A DNA stretch of 64,000 nt from JAIQGF01 sp051006995 (GTDB taxonomy: Bacteria > Acidobacteriota > Terriglobia > Terriglobales > Acidobacteriaceae). Location of the stretch: the NCBI GenBank assembly GCA_051006995.1, contig JBPCSQ010000001.1:120992-184991 (forward strand), in the 5' to 3' direction. How positions within the stretch are numbered: the stretch's first letter is position 1; every line of letters begins with the position of its first letter. This document shows, piece by piece, positions 35,124 through 43,065 of this stretch. The notes beneath the pieces are model-generated. The model had not been told where the DNA came from. It saw nothing but the letters and a program-made list of their open reading frames with translations, and did no database searches. Position numbers and translations under genes: made by a program.

Positions 35124-35582
35124 TTATTTAGCGGCAGTGGCGGTGAATTCGCGGACGAAGTTCTCGACCGAGCGGACGTAGACGGCGGCGAAGTCCACCA
35201 CCGGGCGGCGGCTCTCGATCATCTCCATGGCGTCGGGCAGCGAGAAGCCGAGCACGCGCAGGATGGCCAAAGTCACCATGGGCGCGCGGTGCACGCCGGC
35301 GGCGCAGTGGATGAACAGCTTGTTGCCGTTGCCCTCGTCGAGGGCGCGCAGGGCGAACTCGACGGCCGGGCGGAAGACCTCGGGCGGCTTAGGCTGAAAG
35401 TCGTCGTCGGTGGGGTTCCACAGCACCTCGATGCCGTGGGGCTCGGCGAGCGGGGTGTCGTCGAACTCCAGTTGCATGTCAATGATGTGGGTGACGCCGG
35501 CGCGAGCGACGTCGTGCATTTTGGAGGCGTTCCAGATGCCGCCCCCGACAGCTACACGGTCCGTGATCCAGGTGAGGTCCAT
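35124..35582 (-). CDS. Dual-specificity/tyrosine protein phosphatase
   Basis: 152-residue cysteine phosphatase. The P-loop signature HCxxGxxR is exact (HCAAGVHRAP; C93, R99), with a likely general-acid Asp in NPTDDDF (about D60/D61). Size and the ITDRVAVGGGIWN opening fit the compact dual-specificity phosphatase fold. It removes phosphate from Tyr/Ser/Thr or possibly another phosphomonoester. The gene is alone on the minus strand, between REP-type repeats. Substrate unknown. Confidence 0.88.
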   Translation of the reverse strand: MDLTWITDRVAVGGGIWNASKMHDVARAGVTHIIDMQLEFDDTPLAEPHGIEVLWNPTDDDFQPKPPEVFRPAVEFALRALDEGNGNKLFIHCAAGVHRAPMVTLAILRVLGFSLPDAMEMIESRRPVVDFAAVYVRSVENFVREFTATAAK

Positions 35583-35583
35583 T

Positions 35584-35624
35584 CCAACTCAGTTTCAGTT
35601 TCCGTTTCCGTTTCTGTCAAGGGC
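35584..35624. repeat. GTTTCAG/GTTTCCG tandem hexamer-like repeat
   Basis: About five to six copies of a CAGTTTC/CCGTTTC unit directly upstream of the phosphatase start. The same unit in either orientation recurs at 57691-57800 between rpsI and rpsB. Confidence 0.6.
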
Positions 35625-35675
35625 CGATGCGGAAGCGAAGGTGCAACCGCACGCGCGCCCCAGGGACAGATAGAT

Positions 35676-35969
35676 TCAGCGACCGGCGGCTTCGTTGATG
35701 GATTTTTGCATTGCCACCGGGTCGTCGGGATCCGCAAGACGTAACTGTTTCACAAAGAACTCGGCGAGAGATTCCTCGGTGACATCGTCCTCGTCGGGGC
35801 CGGCGTCGCTGATGCCGGCGAACTCGAAGAGAAACTTGGCGTGCTGGTAGCTGCCACCCTTGGCCTCGGCGATGAGGGCGGCGACGATGTCGTTCTTGGC
35901 GTCGCGGATGGCGGCGAGCGCGTCCTGCGCCGGCGGAGAGGGCGGAATTTTCGATTTGCGAGTCGCCAT
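35676..35969 (-). CDS. Hypothetical acidic protein
   Basis: 97 residues, not recognised. Basic/Pro-rich first 15 residues, then acidic and helical (AKNDIVAALIAEAK, DEDDVTEESLAEFFVKQL). No signal peptide, metal motif or membrane segment. The ATG at 35969 lies just after a GC hairpin that closes the sigma-4-like gene at 36009; AAAGGAAA upstream is a usable ribosome site. Codon bias matches the neighbours, so it is probably real. Confidence 0.6.
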   Translation of the reverse strand: MATRKSKIPPSPPAQDALAAIRDAKNDIVAALIAEAKGGSYQHAKFLFEFAGISDAGPDEDDVTEESLAEFFVKQLRLADPDDPVAMQKSINEAAGR

Positions 35970-35979
35970 AAAAGGAAAC

Positions 35980-36001
35980 GGGCGCGCTGATCGGCGCGCC
36001 C
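35980..36001 (-). terminator. Hairpin between minus-strand genes
   Basis: Eight-base GC stem (35980-35987 with 35994-36001) and, on the minus strand, a following GTTTCCTTTT. Probably terminates or attenuates after the sigma-4-like gene. Confidence 0.55.
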
Positions 36002-36008
36002 TGTTCTT

Positions 36009-36791
36009 TCACCTTACATAACCAGCATAGCAGATTGGAGGGGGTAAATGTCGCATGGCGAGATGATTTATTTCTGCGTTGCTTTCATGCGATTGCGGAG
36101 AAAGTGACACAAATGGGGTATTGACAAGCTCGGCTTGCGCGAAAATCTGAGGGACCACCGAGGACACATTCGGTTCCAATTCGGAACGGGTGCCGCCCCG
36201 CTGGGGCTCAGAAGCATTTTCGCTGCCGGTCCCGCCGCTTCCGCGGTGCGCTAACGAATAGCGCCGCTCTGCGGCTGGGCTGCGCGGGATTGCGCCAAGG
36301 GGTAACGAATCCCTCCCCTCTGCGGCTGGATCAGTCGTTGGCGCGATGTCGTCGTCAATGGCGCCATTGCGGGAGAGATCGTCCTGGGGCAGGCGGGCGG
36401 GACGCACGCGATGCGTGATGTCGAGGAGGCGACGCTGCAAGAACATCTCCGTCAGGCAATCGAGCGCTTCGGGAAGTCGGCGAATCACAGTTTGACGGTG
36501 CACATGCAGCAGCTTGGCCGCCTCCTCCTGCGTGTAGTCTTGCAGGATGATACGGGCGATGAGCTGCTTGTCGAGGGGTTGAAGGCAGTCGAGGCAGCGC
36601 TCGACGTCGTGGACGAAGATGACGGTGTCCTCGAAGCTGCAGCAGTGGTAGGTCTGGGCGCGGACGTCGAAGATTTCGCGGCCGAGCAGCGCGGGCAGGC
36701 GGCCGACATCAATGGACATGGCGCAGTAGCGGCGCAGCAGGGCGATGCAGTGGTCGCGATAGATGGAGAGCTCGGGGGCAGGGGAGTTCAT
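36009..36791 (-). CDS. Sigma region-4-like DNA-binding protein
   Basis: 260 residues from ATG 36791, which overlaps the stop of the zinc-ribbon gene (ATGA). Residues about 25-125 hold a sigma-like module: a Cys-rich stretch (HCCSFEDTVIF...CLDCLQPLD) then a region-4 helix-turn-helix (LDKQLIARIILQDYTQEEAAKLLHVHRQTVIRRL). The last 130 residues are Arg/Ser/Pro-rich, low in order and seem repeat-derived. No region 2, so it is unlikely to be a full sigma factor; a phage-type late regulator or adaptor is possible. Part of a minus-strand set with the zinc ribbon and the 97-residue gene. Confidence 0.65.
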   Translation of the reverse strand: MNSPAPELSIYRDHCIALLRRYCAMSIDVGRLPALLGREIFDVRAQTYHCCSFEDTVIFVHDVERCLDCLQPLDKQLIARIILQDYTQEEAAKLLHVHRQTVIRRLPEALDCLTEMFLQRRLLDITHRVRPARLPQDDLSRNGAIDDDIAPTTDPAAEGRDSLPLGAIPRSPAAERRYSLAHRGSGGTGSENASEPQRGGTRSELEPNVSSVVPQIFAQAELVNTPFVSLSPQSHESNAEINHLAMRHLPPPICYAGYVR

Positions 36792-37183
36792 GCGGTCACC
36801 GCTTCCACTTCGCTGCGCTCGGTGTCGCCGCTGTTGGCGTTTGGCCATTGGGTGTTGGCAAAGCGGTCGTCGGTCGTCGGCCGTTCGTCGTTGGCAAAAC
36901 AGGCCGAATTTTCGGATTGAAATGCCTCTGGGCTGCAATCAGGCTGCCGGCACTCTGGGGGTCCCTCGACTCGGACTGCGTCCTCGCTCGGGATGACAGG
37001 CGTTGGTTGTTGCGGCTCGCTCGGGATGACAGTTGATGATGGTTGCGGATCGCGCGCGGGCAGTTCGGCGATCTTGCGGGTGCAGGCGGGGCAATAGATA
37101 ACGTCGGCGCCGCAGGGGCGCAGCCAAAGGCTGCCGCAGCGCTCGCAATACTTCAGTTCGAAATGAGTCCAAACAGCGGGCAT
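36788..37183 (-). CDS. Zinc-ribbon protein with repeat-derived tail
   Basis: 131 residues. The first 45 hold two CxxC knuckles (CERC near residue 13, CPAC near residue 31), a plausible zinc ribbon. After residue 45 the sequence turns low-complexity, and the DNA there contains two copies of a genomic repeat core (CTCGGGATGACA at about 36992 and 37020) that are read as VIPSE. So the C-terminal part seems built from repeat DNA. ATG 37183 has a GGAGG box four bases upstream and ends overlapping the sigma-4-like start by four bases, implying coupled translation. Confidence 0.62.
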   Translation of the reverse strand: MPAVWTHFELKYCERCGSLWLRPCGADVIYCPACTRKIAELPARDPQPSSTVIPSEPQQPTPVIPSEDAVRVEGPPECRQPDCSPEAFQSENSACFANDERPTTDDRFANTQWPNANSGDTERSEVEAVTA

Positions 37184-37192
37184 GAATCCTCC

Positions 37193-37225
37193 AAAAAATG
37201 AAAAGCCCTCCGCCGGCGGCGGAGG
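37193..37225 (-). terminator. Hairpin terminator (minus strand)
   Basis: Eight-base stem 37207-37214 with 37218-37225, followed on the minus strand by GCTTTTCATTTTTTGG. Ends transcription from the 84-residue gene; its T run touches the ribosome site of the zinc-ribbon gene. Confidence 0.65.
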
Positions 37226-37333
37226 CCGCGCGGCGCAGGGCTGGTTGTGTGACCGAGGCCTGCCTGTTCTTTTTAGTTGTTAGCCCGGAGGCGCCAGCCG
37301 CGAAGCAGGATCCCGGCAACTCGAGGCTGGCGG

Positions 37334-37588
37334 CTAGAGGGTGCTCTTACAGCGGAAATATCCCTCCTCGTATCCGGATTTCAGGATGTGCCCATCATGG
37401 ATGATGACGGTGAGGCGGCCGTGGAAGCGGACGCGCGCCAACAGTCGCTGGACCGAGGCGGAGAGCAGCTCCGAGTCCCGGACCTTGCGGCGCAATTCGA
37501 GGAAGCCGGCTTCATCGGCGTGGGGGTCGTGCTCGCCGGGTATTCGAAGGTGCGGCTCATTGGCTGGAGCAAGGAGAACGGCGGACAT
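37334..37588 (-). CDS. Small hypothetical protein, weakly DUF2292-like
   Basis: 84 residues from ATG 37588 (an upstream GTG/ATG extension exists but reaches into the divergent promoter). The stretch SVQRLLARVRFHGRLTVIIHDGHILKSG weakly recalls the small YezD/DUF2292 fold (beta-rich, IHDGxI pattern), but the usual EKxR ending is absent. Divergent from the cI-like repressor with about 160 bp between, so it is a candidate target of that repressor. Real coding status is moderately likely. Confidence 0.5.
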   Translation of the reverse strand: MSAVLLAPANEPHLRIPGEHDPHADEAGFLELRRKVRDSELLSASVQRLLARVRFHGRLTVIIHDGHILKSGYEEGYFRCKSTL

Positions 37589-37690
37589 GGCGGTAAAAAT
37601 CCTCGTATTTCTATAAGTTATACAAAGTAAGTACCCTATAACGTCTTGCTGTCCCACACAATATGCCGCCGCTTCCGAAGCTGTCAAGAA

Positions 37691-37715
37691 GTCTATTTCT
37701 TTTCGAGTAATAGAC
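37691..37715. promoter_or_regulatory. Operator-like inverted repeat
   Basis: GTCTATT (37691-37697) and AATAGAC (37709-37715) are perfect inverted copies with an 11-bp spacer, abutting the -35 box of the repressor gene. Size and spacing suit a dimeric HTH repressor; autoregulation is inferred. Confidence 0.6.
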
Positions 37716-37743
37716 TTGCAAGGTTATATCCGGGCGCTATAAT
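37716..37743 (+). promoter_or_regulatory. Sigma-70-type promoter of cI-like repressor gene
   Basis: TTGCAA (37716-37721), 16-bp spacer, perfect TATAAT (37738-37743). The expected start site is about 37750, one base before the ATG at 37751, so the message would be leaderless. Confidence 0.7.
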
Positions 37744-37750
37744 GCCGGGC

Positions 37751-38467
37751 ATGACCTTCCAGGCGCTTCATGAACGTTTACGGCAAGCGGTGGCACAACG
37801 CATCGAGGCAGGGGAGATGACCGGGTTGAAGCTAGCGCACCTGGTCGGCTTCCAGCAGGCGCACATCTCAAACTTCATCAACCACAAGCGCCAGCTCAGC
37901 ATGGAGGGGCAGGACCGGGTGCTGAAGGTGCTGAAGATTTCCGTGCTCGACCTGCTGGATCCGGCCGACGTCAACAAGCGGGCCACCATCCTGCCGCCAA
38001 GCGAGGATGAGTTCGAGAACGTGTTGCTGGTGGAGGCCGCGGTGGCCGCCACCGAGCCGGCCATCCGGGAAGAGCAGGTGAAGGAGATCCTGAAATTCAA
38101 GAAGGCATTCCTGCGGCGGCTGAAGCCGGAGGCGGCGAGCGGGCGCGAGGGCTGGCTGCGTTTCGCGCTGATCAAGATTGACGCGCACGAGGGCATGAGC
38201 ATGTACCCGCGGACGCTGCCCGGCGCGACCCTGCTCCTCGACCGGCATTACAATTCGCTGAAACCGTACCGCAAGAGCGAGCCGAACATCTACGCCGTGC
38301 GCAACGACGGTGGGCTCACCATCAAGTACGTGGAGCTGGCGGGCGAGAATCTAGTGCTGCGGCCGCACAACCAGTCGTACCCAGTGGCGGTGCAGCCGAT
38401 CGAGGAAGGGAAGACGTACGGCGACTACATCGTGGGCCGGGTGTGCCACGTGGCGATTGAGACGTAA
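37751..38467 (+). CDS. cI/LexA-type transcriptional repressor (XRE HTH plus S24-like domain)
   Basis: 238 residues. Residues about 10-65: helix-turn-helix (GLKLAHLVGFQQAHISNFINHKRQLS). Residues about 140-235: a peptidase S24/LexA-type fold, with a Ser in MSMYPRTLPGATLLLD at the position of the family's nucleophile and a Lys in LTIKYVEL where the general base would be. The ATG at 37742 cannot be used if the TATAAT it overlaps is the -10, so 37751 is chosen. Likely a stress- or phage-type repressor acting on its own divergent promoter region. Whether it self-cleaves cannot be told: no clear Ala-Gly/Cys-Gly cleavage site stands out. Confidence 0.82.
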   Translation: MTFQALHERLRQAVAQRIEAGEMTGLKLAHLVGFQQAHISNFINHKRQLSMEGQDRVLKVLKISVLDLLDPADVNKRATILPPSEDEFENVLLVEAAVAATEPAIREEQVKEILKFKKAFLRRLKPEAASGREGWLRFALIKIDAHEGMSMYPRTLPGATLLLDRHYNSLKPYRKSEPNIYAVRNDGGLTIKYVELAGENLVLRPHNQSYPVAVQPIEEGKTYGDYIVGRVCHVAIET

Positions 38468-38677
38468 ACAGTTGTGAGTTGTTGGTTGTGAGTTGTGAGC
38501 GTGAATCGGCGATCGGCTGGGGCAAGCAAACGCACTGCAACCATTGATCGGGCTGGTGTGTCAAAGCTTGTGACCTCGCGTTATTGATATCCTTAGTGAT
38601 CATCCGTGAGCAGCCGGCAACAATTCGAAGACGATTTTCTCTCCAACGCACCGATTGTCCCTTCAGGAGGGAGTTTC

Positions 38678-38902
38678 ATGGAAGACGTGCACGGCACAGG
38701 CGCGGGAGCGCGAAGGAATGAAGACATCGCGCTCGACATGATGAAGTTCATCGCCATGACCACCGGTTACGGCAAGACGGGGTCGGGCGGCACCGGATTC
38801 CAGGGCGGCGCGCCGGCCAAGCCGTCGGAGTACGCCGATCATCTGCTGGATCTGTACGGGCGATGCCTGTCGGCGGTGCAGGGGAAAGTCCCGAGTCGCT
38901 AG
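38678..38902 (+). CDS. Small hypothetical Gly-rich protein
   Basis: 74 residues, unrecognised. ATG 38678 is picked over a GTG at 38606 because of a perfect AGGAGG box seven bases upstream (38665-38670). A helical start (NEDIALDMMKFIAMTTGYG), a Gly-rich turn (KTGSGGTGFQGG) and a helical end (YADHLLDLYGRCLSAVQ). Followed 31 bases later by a terminator hairpin. The strong ribosome site supports expression. Confidence 0.65.
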   Translation: MEDVHGTGAGARRNEDIALDMMKFIAMTTGYGKTGSGGTGFQGGAPAKPSEYADHLLDLYGRCLSAVQGKVPSR

Positions 38903-38933
38903 TTCCTGGTCGCCAGTCTGGAGCAGACAAGCA

Positions 38934-38960
38934 AAAGCCGCGGGCGAGCCGCGGCTTTCT
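38934..38960 (+). terminator. Hairpin terminator
   Basis: Ten-base perfect stem (38934-38943 with 38949-38958), five-base loop, short T-rich tail. Follows the 74-residue gene. Confidence 0.75.
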
Positions 38961-39051
38961 CAGCAATTCACTTTCTGCGATGTTCGGCAGGGCTGGAGCG
39001 ACGCCGATCCGAAAGCAGCACACGCGAGGGCGCGTGCCACAAGATTAATGT

Positions 39052-39513
39052 TTAGCGCCGACGACCGCCTTTGCGGGCCTTCTTCTTCGCGCCGCCTTTT
39101 TTGCGGGCGCCACCCTTCTTCCGGCCGCCTTTCTTGGCGGCCTTTTTACGCGCGCCGCCACGTTTCGCGGCGGTCTTGCGGCCGGCACGCTTGCGGGCAG
39201 CTTTGCGAGCAGGCTTGCGGGCGGCCTTCTTGCGGGCGGCCTTCTTGCGGGCAGCCTTCTTGGGGGCCGCTTTCTTGCGCGCGCCGCCACCGGTCTTGCG
39301 CGCACCGCCACCGCCTTCCCCGCCGCCTCCGGAGGGAACGGCTGCGCCGCCTCCAGCGGCCGGAGCGCCGACGCCATGCGGAGCCGCTGCCGGTTCCTCT
39401 TCTTCCTCTTCTTCTTCCTCGAAATCTTCTTCCAGGTTCTCGCCGTAGGAGCCCGCTTCGCCGAACTCATCCATTTCGTCATCGCGTGCGTAGAAGGTCC
39501 AGTTGTCGAACAT
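39052..39513 (-). CDS. Histone H1-like Lys/Ala/Arg-rich protein with acidic N-terminus
   Basis: 153 residues. ATG 39513 has an AGGAGG box six bases upstream. The first 45 residues are strongly acidic (a run of about ten Glu after NLEEDFE), a Gly/Ala/Pro linker follows, and residues about 75-153 are a dense KKAA/ARKK repeat region like histone H1 C-termini and bacterial HC1/AlgP proteins. Probably binds DNA or RNA by charge, with the acidic head perhaps folding back or recruiting partners. Highly repetitive DNA, so the length may vary between strains. Confidence 0.8.
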   Translation of the reverse strand: MFDNWTFYARDDEMDEFGEAGSYGENLEEDFEEEEEEEEEPAAAPHGVGAPAAGGGAAVPSGGGGEGGGGARKTGGGARKKAAPKKAARKKAARKKAARKPARKAARKRAGRKTAAKRGGARKKAAKKGGRKKGGARKKGGAKKKARKGGRRR

Positions 39514-39683
39514 TTTTCCTCCTGGCAGCGAGCGCAGCGCCAAGGCAGCTCGCTTGGCCGGACATCACACAGCAGAGCCGATGAATGCTGGACAAAAAAC
39601 CGCGCGGATTATAGCACAGCGATTTTTGTGTCAAGCAAGGGATGCCTAGCTGCTGGAGCGGAGATGCACGGTAGGGGAAAAGG

Positions 39684-41564
39684 TTATTGCGCGCGAATGA
39701 CGAGGACGTCGCCCGCCTTCAGGCTGGAAACCTTGTTGTCGCGGCGCAGGGCGGCCACGCTGGTGTTGTATCGGCTGGCGATGCTGAAGAAGGTCTCACC
39801 CCGGCGCACCTTATGGTGCACCACACCGCTCTTGGCGGATGCCCGTAAGCTGCTGGAGTGCTTGGACTTGCCGGATTTCCGCGCGACCGTCCTGGTTTCC
39901 TGCCGGGCCTCGCCGGTGACCGGCCGGTAGATGCGCAGCGTGCGTCCCCGGGTGAGGGCATTGCCGCGCAGCCGGTTCCATTTGCGAATCTTTTCGGCGG
40001 GAACGCCGAAATCGTCGGCGACCGATAGCACCGTATCGCCCTTGCGGACTTTGTACATTGTGGGACGCTTGGCGTAGGCGACGTCGGTGCTCTCCACCAA
40101 TCGCTTGCCCGGGGTCGCCGGAATCACCAGCTTGGAATCGGCGGAGAGTTCACCGTCGGGCAAGCTGTTGACGGCGGCGATGGCGCTTTGCGTGGTGTGG
40201 TACTGGCGCGCGATGTCGGCCAGCGTTTCGCCCGCTGCGACTTTGTGATAACGCCACCACACGCGCATGTCGGGTGGAATGGCGGCGATGGCCTGCTGAT
40301 ACTTGTCGCCGGTCCCTGCAGGCAACACCAGGCGGAAGGAGCCTTCCTTGGGCGTGGTCATGCGCAGGAGGCTGGGATTGAGGTCCTGCAGGGTGGCCAC
40401 GCTGGTATCCACACATTCGGCAACCAGGCGCAGGTCCACCGGGTAGTTGATCTCGACGGAATCGGTCTTGAGCGGCGTTTCCGGCTGCAGATGATCGAGC
40501 CCATACTGCGCCGGGTTCTTGGCCATGATGGTGACGGCCACAATGATAGGGACGTAGTTGCGCGTCTCCTTGGGCAGAACGCCGCGGCGGTAAAGCTGCC
40601 AGAAGTCGGCATAGCCGGTGCGCTGCACCGCCGATTGCACCGTGCCGGGACCGGAGTTATAGGCGGCCATGGCCAGATACCAGTCGCCGAACTGGTTGTA
40701 GAGATCCTTCAAATGGCGAGCGGCGGCGCGGGTGGCCTTTTCCGGATCCTGGCGATCGTCCACCCACCAGTTGCGCTCCAGGCCGTAACCGCTAGCGCGT
40801 CCCGCCATGAATTGCCACATGCCGCGGGCGCCGGCGCGCGACAGAGCCAGCGGATGGAAGCCGGACTCCGCCTGCGCCAGGTAAATCAGGTCCTGCGGTA
40901 CGCCTTCTTCCTTGAAGATGCGCTGGATCATGTCGCGATACTTGCCGCTGCGGGTGAGCGCATGCTCGAGCGTGCCGCGTCCACGACTGGAAAAATAGCT
41001 GATGTAACGCGCGACCTCGTCGTTCATCACGAGCGGGAGATCGGAGTGAATGTCCTTCATCTCCGCTTCGGCACGGAAGCGAAGGTTGGGATCGACCGGG
41101 AAGGTAGCTTCGTTGGCCTCGTCAATCGGCGCCGGCTCGGATTTCTGCTCGGTGAACCCGTCGCCCGCCTGCAGGGCGACCATCTCCAGGTTGTGCACGC
41201 CTTCGATCAGCTTGTCGAATTCCTGCTCAAGACGATCATTGGCGCGGATGTCGAGCCCGGACTGGAGCAGCACATCGAAGGCGCGGTCAAAGTTATCTTT
41301 GGCGGCGTCCAGATGGCCGGCGGTGTAGTTCGCCAGGCCCGCCTGGTATTCCTTCTCCACCTCGGCAACGACGGCATCTGCCGGATCAACTTTGGGCTGG
41401 AGTTGTTCCTGGATCCTGGGCGCGGCAGCGGGTGCGGCGGGGCTGATGGTGGGAGCGGTGGCGTGCACCGGCGGCAGCGCCGACTCGTGGGTTTCCGTGG
41501 TCTTGCAGGAAACCAGCGCCAGCGCCAGCGACCCCGCGATCATCAGAGACCAATACTGACGCAT
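39684..41564 (-). CDS. MltD-like membrane-bound lytic transglycosylase with LysM repeats
   Basis: 626-residue lipoprotein. ATG 41564 begins a lipoprotein signal with lipobox ALVSC (C20). A helical region follows, then the SLT/goose-lysozyme-like domain with catalytic Glu in LAQAESGFHP (E233) and the usual SRAGARGMWQFM and MAAYNSGPG motifs. Three LysM domains (about residues 435-480, 500-545, 580-626) bind glycan. Cleaves the glycan strands of peptidoglycan, non-hydrolytically, from the outer membrane's inner face. A promoter (TTGACC-N18-TACGAT) lies upstream on the minus strand. Confidence 0.93.
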   Translation of the reverse strand: MRQYWSLMIAGSLALALVSCKTTETHESALPPVHATAPTISPAAPAAAPRIQEQLQPKVDPADAVVAEVEKEYQAGLANYTAGHLDAAKDNFDRAFDVLLQSGLDIRANDRLEQEFDKLIEGVHNLEMVALQAGDGFTEQKSEPAPIDEANEATFPVDPNLRFRAEAEMKDIHSDLPLVMNDEVARYISYFSSRGRGTLEHALTRSGKYRDMIQRIFKEEGVPQDLIYLAQAESGFHPLALSRAGARGMWQFMAGRASGYGLERNWWVDDRQDPEKATRAAARHLKDLYNQFGDWYLAMAAYNSGPGTVQSAVQRTGYADFWQLYRRGVLPKETRNYVPIIVAVTIMAKNPAQYGLDHLQPETPLKTDSVEINYPVDLRLVAECVDTSVATLQDLNPSLLRMTTPKEGSFRLVLPAGTGDKYQQAIAAIPPDMRVWWRYHKVAAGETLADIARQYHTTQSAIAAVNSLPDGELSADSKLVIPATPGKRLVESTDVAYAKRPTMYKVRKGDTVLSVADDFGVPAEKIRKWNRLRGNALTRGRTLRIYRPVTGEARQETRTVARKSGKSKHSSSLRASAKSGVVHHKVRRGETFFSIASRYNTSVAALRRDNKVSSLKAGDVLVIRAQ

Positions 41565-41727
41565 AGACCTCGTAAAAAACGCGGTGCCCTTTTTTCTAAG
41601 GGCTCCGCAACCGCTTCGACTACGCTCAGCGTGCTTCGCCCTCACCTCAGCGCTACGCGATTCCGGCTCGCGCTTCGGTTCGCCCAGATACGACTTCGAC
41701 CGGCAGCAGCGCCGGCCGACGCCTCAA

Positions 41728-41757
41728 ATCGTACCCTGCTATTTATAGACGGGTCAA
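41728..41757 (-). promoter_or_regulatory. Putative promoter of MltD-like gene
   Basis: On the minus strand: TTGACC (complement of 41752-41757), 18-bp spacer, TACGAT (complement of 41728-41733). Gives a leader of about 155 bases. Confidence 0.45.
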
Positions 41758-41770
41758 TCAAGCGAAAGTC

Positions 41771-42961
41771 TTACGCCTTCTGGAGCGCCTGCTCGAGGTC
41801 GGCTACCAGATCGGCTGAATCTTCGATGCCAATCGAGAGTCTCACCGTTGCCGCCGAGACGTCGAGCAACCGCAGTTGTTTCTCGCTAAGTCCAACATGG
41901 GACGAGAGTAGCGGGTAGGAGACGGTGGACTCGACGCCCCCCAGGCTGGTCGCCAAGTACCACAACTGTAGTGAATCGATGAATCGTTCGGCGGCGGCGC
42001 CGCCCCCCTTGATATCGAAGGAAACCATCATGCCGAAATCGCTCATCTGCCGCTGGGCGACCGGGTGCGAGGGATCGTCCTCCAGCCCGGGATACATGAC
42101 GCGCTCGACCTTGGGATTTCGGCGCAGCGCTTCGGCAATGATGCGGGCGTTGCGGCAGCCACGCTCCGTACGGATGCCCAGCGTCTTGAGGCCGCGGATC
42201 AGCAAGTAGGAAGCGAACGGGTCGAGGCAGCCGCCGGTGAACTTGACCATCTCGCGGATCGTGTCCAGCCAGGTCCGCGCTCCCACGACGGCGCCGGCGG
42301 TGAGGTCATTGTGCCCGCCGAGATACTTGGTGGCGGAATGAATGATGACATCGGCGCCGAGGGCGAGTGGCTTCTGCAGCAGCGGCGTGGCGAAAGTATT
42401 GTCCACTACAACGCGCGCGTTGTGACCGTGCGCGACGGAGGCGAGGGCGGCGATATCGGCGCAGCGCAGGGTTGGATTGGTCGGAGTTTCCAGAAACAGC
42501 AGCCGGGTCTTGGGCGTGAAGTACTTCTCGATGGCGCTGAGCTCGTGAAAGGGAACCAGGCGCGTGCGAATGCCGAAGCGTGGCAACACCACGTCGAACA
42601 GCTTGGTGGTGCCGCCATAAATGTCGAGCATGGAGACAATCTCGTCACCTGACTCGCACAGCGCCATGAAGGTGGCGATCTCGGCGGCCATGCCGCTGGC
42701 CGTGACCACGCAGGCCTCCGCGCCTTCCAGCGCCGCGATTTTCTGCTCCGCCGCCGCGGTGGTGGGATTGCCGTAGCGGGTGTACATGTAAGCGTCGGAG
42801 CGCCCCTCGGCAAAGCGGCGCAGTTCCTCGATTCCAGGCATGACGAAAACCGAAGTCTGCGCGATTGCAGTGGTCAGCGGGACTTTCTTGCCGTGGCGCT
42901 CTTCGCCGGCGTGGACGCAGTGGGTGGCGTCGGCGCGGCCATGCTTTTTCTTCTCAGCCAT
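41771..42961 (-). CDS. Cys/Met metabolism PLP-dependent enzyme (cystathionine synthase/lyase family)
   Basis: 396 residues. The PLP lysine lies in IIHSATKYLGGHNDLTAG, with the phosphate- and substrate-binding blocks YTRYGNPT, ASGMAA and ETPTNPTLR and the C-terminal SLGGVESTVSYP. This family covers cystathionine gamma-synthase, gamma-lyase, methionine gamma-lyase and O-acylhomoserine sulfhydrylase; the exact reaction cannot be fixed from sequence by eye. ATG 42961 opens a short Lys-rich head. Lies downstream of the TonB receptor on the same strand with a terminator between them, so separately expressed. Confidence 0.9.
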   Translation of the reverse strand: MAEKKKHGRADATHCVHAGEERHGKKVPLTTAIAQTSVFVMPGIEELRRFAEGRSDAYMYTRYGNPTTAAAEQKIAALEGAEACVVTASGMAAEIATFMALCESGDEIVSMLDIYGGTTKLFDVVLPRFGIRTRLVPFHELSAIEKYFTPKTRLLFLETPTNPTLRCADIAALASVAHGHNARVVVDNTFATPLLQKPLALGADVIIHSATKYLGGHNDLTAGAVVGARTWLDTIREMVKFTGGCLDPFASYLLIRGLKTLGIRTERGCRNARIIAEALRRNPKVERVMYPGLEDDPSHPVAQRQMSDFGMMVSFDIKGGGAAAERFIDSLQLWYLATSLGGVESTVSYPLLSSHVGLSEKQLRLLDVSAATVRLSIGIEDSADLVADLEQALQKA

Positions 42962-43006
42962 AAGTGGATGGTAAACGCGGAGAAGCGGCGGCGGAAGTCT
43001 CACCTG

Positions 43007-43045
43007 GCACAAAACAAATCAGGCTCCAGGTTTTGCCTGGAGCCT
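43007..43045 (-). terminator. Intrinsic terminator of TonB receptor gene
   Basis: Perfect ten-base stem (43021-43030 with 43036-43045), five-base loop; on the minus strand it is followed by GATTTGTTTTGT. Lies 20 bases after the receptor stop. Confidence 0.88.
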
Positions 43046-43065
43046 GCAGCCGAAAGCCTTCTTCG

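Noticed and set aside
36009..39543. Intact prophage or integrative element
   Set aside because: A cI-like repressor and small regulators are present, but no integrase, att repeats, structural or lysis genes were found; at most a remnant.
42962..43065. SAM or cobalamin riboswitch upstream of the Cys/Met enzyme or TonB receptor
   Set aside because: Only about 100 bp precede the PLP gene and they hold a terminator; the 197 bp before the receptor show no B12-box or SAM-motif sequence that I can recognise.
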